23,098 nucleotides of DNA from a virus: positions 1 through 23,098 of the IMG/VR virus record IMGVR_UViG_3300032331_003052; one strand, 5' to 3'. The notes below the pieces were generated by a model. That model made no database searches. It was not told where the DNA came from and worked only from the letters and a program-made list of their open reading frames with translations. The translations under genes and the position numbers were made by a program. Position 1 is the stretch's first letter, and each line of letters starts with the position of its first letter. Below, one piece after another: positions 20,473 to 23,098 of the stretch.

Positions 20473-20913
20473 ATGAAAAAAGGAAAGAGTGTAAAGCTTC
20501 AACTGTTCAACCCAATTAAATCGGTATATGGAACAGTCGATTCAAAAAACCTAAAATCGGTTTATATAAACATTCAGTCATGGGTGACCCCTAAAAAAGA
20601 ATTAGACAATTGGAATCGAGTTGTGTCTAATTTAGGTAGAGAGATAAAACATTCTGTTTTTGAATCAATAAACACAAATTTATTTCAGGAAAAAAGTATT
20701 GTAGACTTAGACCTTAGAACCAGTGGAATATCTCACGGTAAAAAATCATTCTTTAATTTAGAAATCAATTTATATACAACATCTGAAATGGATTTTAAAT
20801 CTCTTGAAATTAAAGATTCAATAAAAAAAATTGTAAAAAGTGTATTCAAAAATAACATTAATCAAAACAAGTATTTTGACTTTTCTATTTCAAAAAACCC
20901 AATAACTGAATAA
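20473..20913 (+). CDS. Hypothetical protein upstream of the prohead protease
   Basis: This 146-residue protein is not recognised. It is a mixed alpha/beta, basic protein (SVYINIQSWVTPKKELDNWN, about 29-48; SFFNLEINLYTTSEMDFKSLE, about 91-111) with no cysteine, signal peptide or membrane segment. The start codon overlaps a short out-of-frame ORF beginning at 20463. It lies 36 bp before the prohead protease gene and downstream of the strong terminator at 20179-20210, so it probably begins a new transcript. A role in head assembly is possible from position only. Confidence 0.7.
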   Translation: MKKGKSVKLQLFNPIKSVYGTVDSKNLKSVYINIQSWVTPKKELDNWNRVVSNLGREIKHSVFESINTNLFQEKSIVDLDLRTSGISHGKKSFFNLEINLYTTSEMDFKSLEIKDSIKKIVKSVFKNNINQNKYFDFSISKNPITE

Positions 20914-20929
20914 ACATTGTTAAATGGTA

Positions 20930-20937
20930 TATTTATC
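20930..20937 (+). promoter_or_regulatory. TATTTAT-type box upstream of the prohead protease
   Basis: TATTTATC, 12 nt before the ATG at 20950. The leader ends ATTAGATG, the same as before the Thr/Pro-repeat gene. Confidence 0.45.
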
Positions 20938-20949
20938 ATAAAAGATTAG

Positions 20950-21666
20950 ATGAAAAATTTGAGAATATTAGAAGCTAACGAGCTTGGTCATGGCATCTTA
21001 ATTGAAATGGATGCTGGTTGGGTTTCACCAAAAGATGAACGTAATATGTCAGTTTTAAAAGAAGCGACAAATTTAGATTATAGAAATCCATTTGAATTTT
21101 ATGCGGTACTTCAAAAGTATGATACACCAAATAGAAACGGCAGATTTTACCCTGAAAGAATCTTAAAAAGAGAGGCGGAAAATTATAAGAAAACAATTGC
21201 CAAAGGTTTATCTACTTCCGAGTTGAATCACCCTGAATCTTCACTTATTGATTTAGATAGAGTTTCTCATATCATCACTGACATTTGGTGGGATAAGAAT
21301 ATTCTAATGGGAAAACTTAAATTATTAACATCACCAGGATTTCACGAAAAAGGAATTGTTTCGACAAAAGGAGACATTGCTGCAAATCTAATGAGACAAG
21401 GTGTTACTATGGGAGTATCCTCAAGAGGGGTTGGCTCTTTAAAAAAGGTTGGAGAAAGAAATGAAGTACAAGACGATTTTGAATTAATTTGTTTTGATTT
21501 AGTTTCATCACCATCTACACCAGGAGCTTACTTATTTTCAAATGCTGAAGATAGAAACAAATACGAAGAAAATTTAGATGAAGAAAGAAATCGTAAAGAA
21601 CCAAATGATTTTGCTGAGAAATCAGTTGACTTAATGAAAAAATTAAACGATTTTTTAGGAAAATAA
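20950..21666 (+). CDS. Prohead core protease, T4 gp21-like
   Basis: The protein (238 residues) is a serine protease of the herpesvirus-assemblin/T4 gp21 type, which removes scaffold and trims head proteins in the prohead before packaging. Key features are LQKYDTPNRNGRFYPERIL (54-72), the catalytic histidine in ELNHPESS (H94) and the catalytic serine in MGVSSRGVGSL (S157 or S158), followed by the FELICFDLVSSPSTPGAYLF block. Length and order match T4 gp21 (212 residues). The last 35 residues are charged and may be an autocleavage tail. It stands between the portal region and the scaffold-like gene, as in T4. Confidence 0.92.
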   Translation: MKNLRILEANELGHGILIEMDAGWVSPKDERNMSVLKEATNLDYRNPFEFYAVLQKYDTPNRNGRFYPERILKREAENYKKTIAKGLSTSELNHPESSLIDLDRVSHIITDIWWDKNILMGKLKLLTSPGFHEKGIVSTKGDIAANLMRQGVTMGVSSRGVGSLKKVGERNEVQDDFELICFDLVSSPSTPGAYLFSNAEDRNKYEENLDEERNRKEPNDFAEKSVDLMKKLNDFLGK

Positions 21667-21670
21667 AATT

Positions 21671-21880
21671 ATGGACGAAAAATACTTTGTAGCAAAAATT
21701 CAGTACGATTTACCTGACGATAGTACAGGAAAGATTAAAAAAATTAGAGAAGAAAAACTTGTTAAAGGTTTTTCTGTAACAGATGTGGAGGCTAAAGTAA
21801 CAAAACGATATGAGGGTTTCACTCATGATTGGAGAATTACTTCAGTTTCAGAAAGCAAAATTGATGAGGTAATTGAATAG
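21671..21880 (+). CDS. Small protein resembling DUF4494
   Basis: This 69-residue protein starts 4 bp after the protease gene. The pattern YFVAKIQYDLPDD, KIKKIREEKLVKGFSVTDVEA and a final HDWRITSVSESKIDEV resembles DUF4494, a small family from Bacteroidetes and their phages in which a K-[VI]-x-Y strand is followed by EKYLVDA-SFTEAEA-like and FEVTDI-like segments. Function is unknown. The assignment is from memory of the pattern. A terminator follows within 25 bp. Confidence 0.65.
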   Translation: MDEKYFVAKIQYDLPDDSTGKIKKIREEKLVKGFSVTDVEAKVTKRYEGFTHDWRITSVSESKIDEVIE

Positions 21881-21902
21881 CATCAAAATTGTAAAATTAT
21901 TT

Positions 21903-21930
21903 AAAGTGGTCTTATGACCACTTTTTTTTT
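21903..21930 (+). terminator. Rho-independent terminator after the DUF4494-like gene
   Basis: AAAGTGGTC (21903-21911) and GACCACTTT (21916-21924) pair perfectly across a TTAT loop and run into a stretch of Ts to 21930. It closes the protease and DUF4494-like transcript. Confidence 0.9.
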
Positions 21931-21939
21931 GCTTGGAGA

Positions 21940-21947
21940 TATTTATT
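21940..21947 (+). promoter_or_regulatory. TATTTAT-type box upstream of the 110-residue gene
   Basis: TATTTATT, 11 nt before the ATG at 21959 and 9 nt after the terminator T-run. With a terminator directly upstream, this gene must have its own promoter, which makes the box a good candidate. Confidence 0.5.
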
Positions 21948-21958
21948 AAATAAAAATT

Positions 21959-22291
21959 ATGAATTTCTTAGCAACACTTACAGATTCTGGTACTCCTGTT
22001 AACAAAGTTATAAATGCAAACTCTTGGTCATCATGCTTAGCGTATTGTGAAGGAACTGGATTTGACATTAATAATTTAACATTACTTTCATCAAATGTCA
22101 CGGTCGTTTTAAATAACGTATCAAGTGAAAATTGTTTTACCGTTTTTCTTATTTCAACTGAAACAAATGCTAGTTCTAACTATTTTGTATTTGATACTGA
22201 CTTTGAAAGTTTACAAACTTGGCTTAATGCACAAACTGGAAAGACGGTCATTAGCATTCAAACAAATAAAAAATCTTACGTAACAGTATAG
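21959..22291 (+). CDS. Hypothetical small beta-rich protein
   Basis: This 110-residue protein is not recognised. It is rich in Thr, Ser, Asn and Val with alternating polar and hydrophobic residues (NNLTLLSSNVTVVLNNVS, about 38-55; YFVFDTDFESLQTWLNAQTG), typical of a small beta-sandwich or virion accessory protein. It has three cysteines, one in SSCLAYC. It has no signal peptide. Flanking terminator and AT boxes suggest a single-gene transcript between protease and scaffold, a place where small head or decoration proteins can occur; the role is not established. Confidence 0.7.
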   Translation: MNFLATLTDSGTPVNKVINANSWSSCLAYCEGTGFDINNLTLLSSNVTVVLNNVSSENCFTVFLISTETNASSNYFVFDTDFESLQTWLNAQTGKTVISIQTNKKSYVTV

Positions 22292-22319
22292 TCAAAATGA
22301 ATTTTTTTCGTTTTGATAC

Positions 22320-22327
22320 TATTTATT
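22320..22327 (+). promoter_or_regulatory. TATTTAT-type box upstream of the scaffold-like gene
   Basis: TATTTATT, 22 nt before the ATG at 22350. Confidence 0.4.
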
Positions 22328-22349
22328 AGTTAAAATAACCAATTTTTTC

Positions 22350-23098
22350 ATGCAAGAAAATAAAAATTTAGTACAAGAGGCACTCATTCAAATGAAAAAC
22401 GTTGAAGAGGCTATTGCCGAAAACGCAAAAGGAATACTTGCTTCTACAATGAAGGAAGAAATCAATCAATTAGTAAAGGAATCTCTATCAGAACAAGATG
22501 ATGAAGAAGAGGTTGATTTAGACGTAGATACTGACATGGATGATGTTGACGATGAAGTTGACATTGATATGGATGTAGATACAGATAATGAAGATGAAAT
22601 GGACATGGATTTTGACATGGACATGGATTCTGAAGAAAGTCCAATAGATTTAACTGACGCTTCTGACGAAGAAATTCTTAAGGTGTTTAAAGCAATGGGT
22701 GAAGAAGACGGAATCATCGTTAAAAAAGATGGTGAAGATGTCCATTTAACTGACAGCAACTCCGATACAGAATATCTTGTTAAGCTTGGCGAATCTGAAG
22801 AAGACGAAAACTTAGATGAAACTATGAATGTAGATGAAATCGACGAGATGGACGTTGACACAGAAGATGTGATTAACGCTATTTTCTCAAAAGACGGTAA
22901 CGCTTCTGATATTGAAGTTGACCAAGAAGAAGACGAAGTTATGTATGAAATCGAATTTGACGAAGAAGACGACGACATGGATGACGAAGAAATGTTTGAA
23001 CAAGAAGACGACATGGATGACGAAGAAATGTTTGAACAAGAAGACGACATGGATGACGAAGAAATGTTTGAACAAGAAGACGACATGGATGACGAAGA
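22350..23098 (+). CDS. Acidic scaffold-like prohead protein (gp22 position), 3' partial
   Basis: The frame is open to the window end: 249 complete codons plus two bases. Residues 1-45 are helical (ENKNLVQEALIQMKNVEEAI). After that the protein is extremely acidic, with Asp/Met alternation (MDMDFDMDMDSEE, about 90-102). A folded-looking block follows (DASDEEILKVFKAMGEEDGI) and then a 12-residue repeat (EDDMDDEEMFEQ). T4 gp22, the major scaffold, is also acidic and helical and directly follows gp21. Here two small genes intervene, so the assignment is by position and composition only. The - strand frame over the same region is a Ser-rich shadow. Confidence 0.7.
   Translation, partial: MQENKNLVQEALIQMKNVEEAIAENAKGILASTMKEEINQLVKESLSEQDDEEEVDLDVDTDMDDVDDEVDIDMDVDTDNEDEMDMDFDMDMDSEESPIDLTDASDEEILKVFKAMGEEDGIIVKKDGEDVHLTDSNSDTEYLVKLGESEEDENLDETMNVDEIDEMDVDTEDVINAIFSKDGNASDIEVDQEEDEVMYEIEFDEEDDDMDDEEMFEQEDDMDDEEMFEQEDDMDDEEMFEQEDDMDDE
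22968..23098 (+). repeat. 36-bp coding tandem repeat running off the window end
   Basis: The units at 22968-23003, 23004-23039 and 23040-23075 and the partial unit 23076-23098 encode EDDMDDEEMFEQ. Copies 2-4 are identical at the DNA level over the visible length; copy 1 differs in its first codon (GAC for GAA). True copy number is unknown because the window ends inside the array. Confidence 0.95.

Noticed and set aside
22466-23086. Ser-rich ORF on the - strand over the scaffold-like gene
   Set aside because: It is the reverse reading of Asp/Glu/Met codons (GAC, GAT, GAA, ATG). The + strand frame has an upstream box, a helical N-terminus and the expected position after the prohead protease.

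Overview
The window looks like part of a large tailed-phage genome (T4-like, contractile-tailed type) that infects a Bacteroidetes host, probably a flavobacterium-like one. The virus call rests on a terminase large subunit, a gp20-type portal, a gp21-type prohead protease and a following acidic scaffold-like protein, all on the + strand at 15.8-23.1 kb. The host call rests on four things: strong AT bias; no Shine-Dalgarno sequences before the genes; TTTG-N19/20-TAnnTTTG promoters, the pattern read by the Bacteroidetes primary sigma factor; and a phage-encoded ribosomal protein bS21 that ends like Bacteroidetes bS21 (KAIYIQ). The host is an inference, and no integration genes or host genes are visible.

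Layout. 1-2.4 kb (- strand): a conserved-type phage protein with a YG..TKWC signature and an EF-hand-like loop, a four-helix membrane protein and a YkgJ-type cysteine-cluster protein. 2437-2834 (- strand): a complete tmRNA with its own promoter and terminator. 2.9-8.1 kb: an unknown protein, a compact M20-type metallopeptidase, an HExxH metallopeptidase, a ClpC-like AAA+ unfoldase without its N-domain, and a divergent small protein with two UVR motifs. 8.1-9.3 kb (- strand): a sulfotransferase and an Asp/Asn beta-hydroxylase-like oxygenase, translationally coupled. 9.3-10.6 kb (+): a small unknown protein, a KTSC-domain protein and a nucleotidyltransferase. 10.7-17.6 kb (+): a Thr/Pro-repeat protein, four acidic or low-complexity proteins of probable virion role, and the terminase. 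17.6-23.1 kb (+): portal, helical protein, unknown protein, prohead protease, two small proteins and the start of the scaffold-like protein. The bS21 gene lies inside this block on the - strand.

How it fits together. The right half is the DNA-packaging and head-assembly module. The left half is an accessory region weighted toward protein quality control and host translation: tmRNA tags stalled products; a ClpC-like unfoldase that keeps an IGFG loop could feed a ClpP; a UVR-motif protein is a candidate partner for ClpC; two more peptidases sit beside them; and bS21 could enter host ribosomes. Two matching inverted repeats 31 bp apart lie between ClpC and the UVR protein and look like an operator pair. 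An AT-rich box, TATTTAT(T/A/C), recurs in sense orientation just before many genes on both strands and is the best candidate for a phage-specific expression signal.
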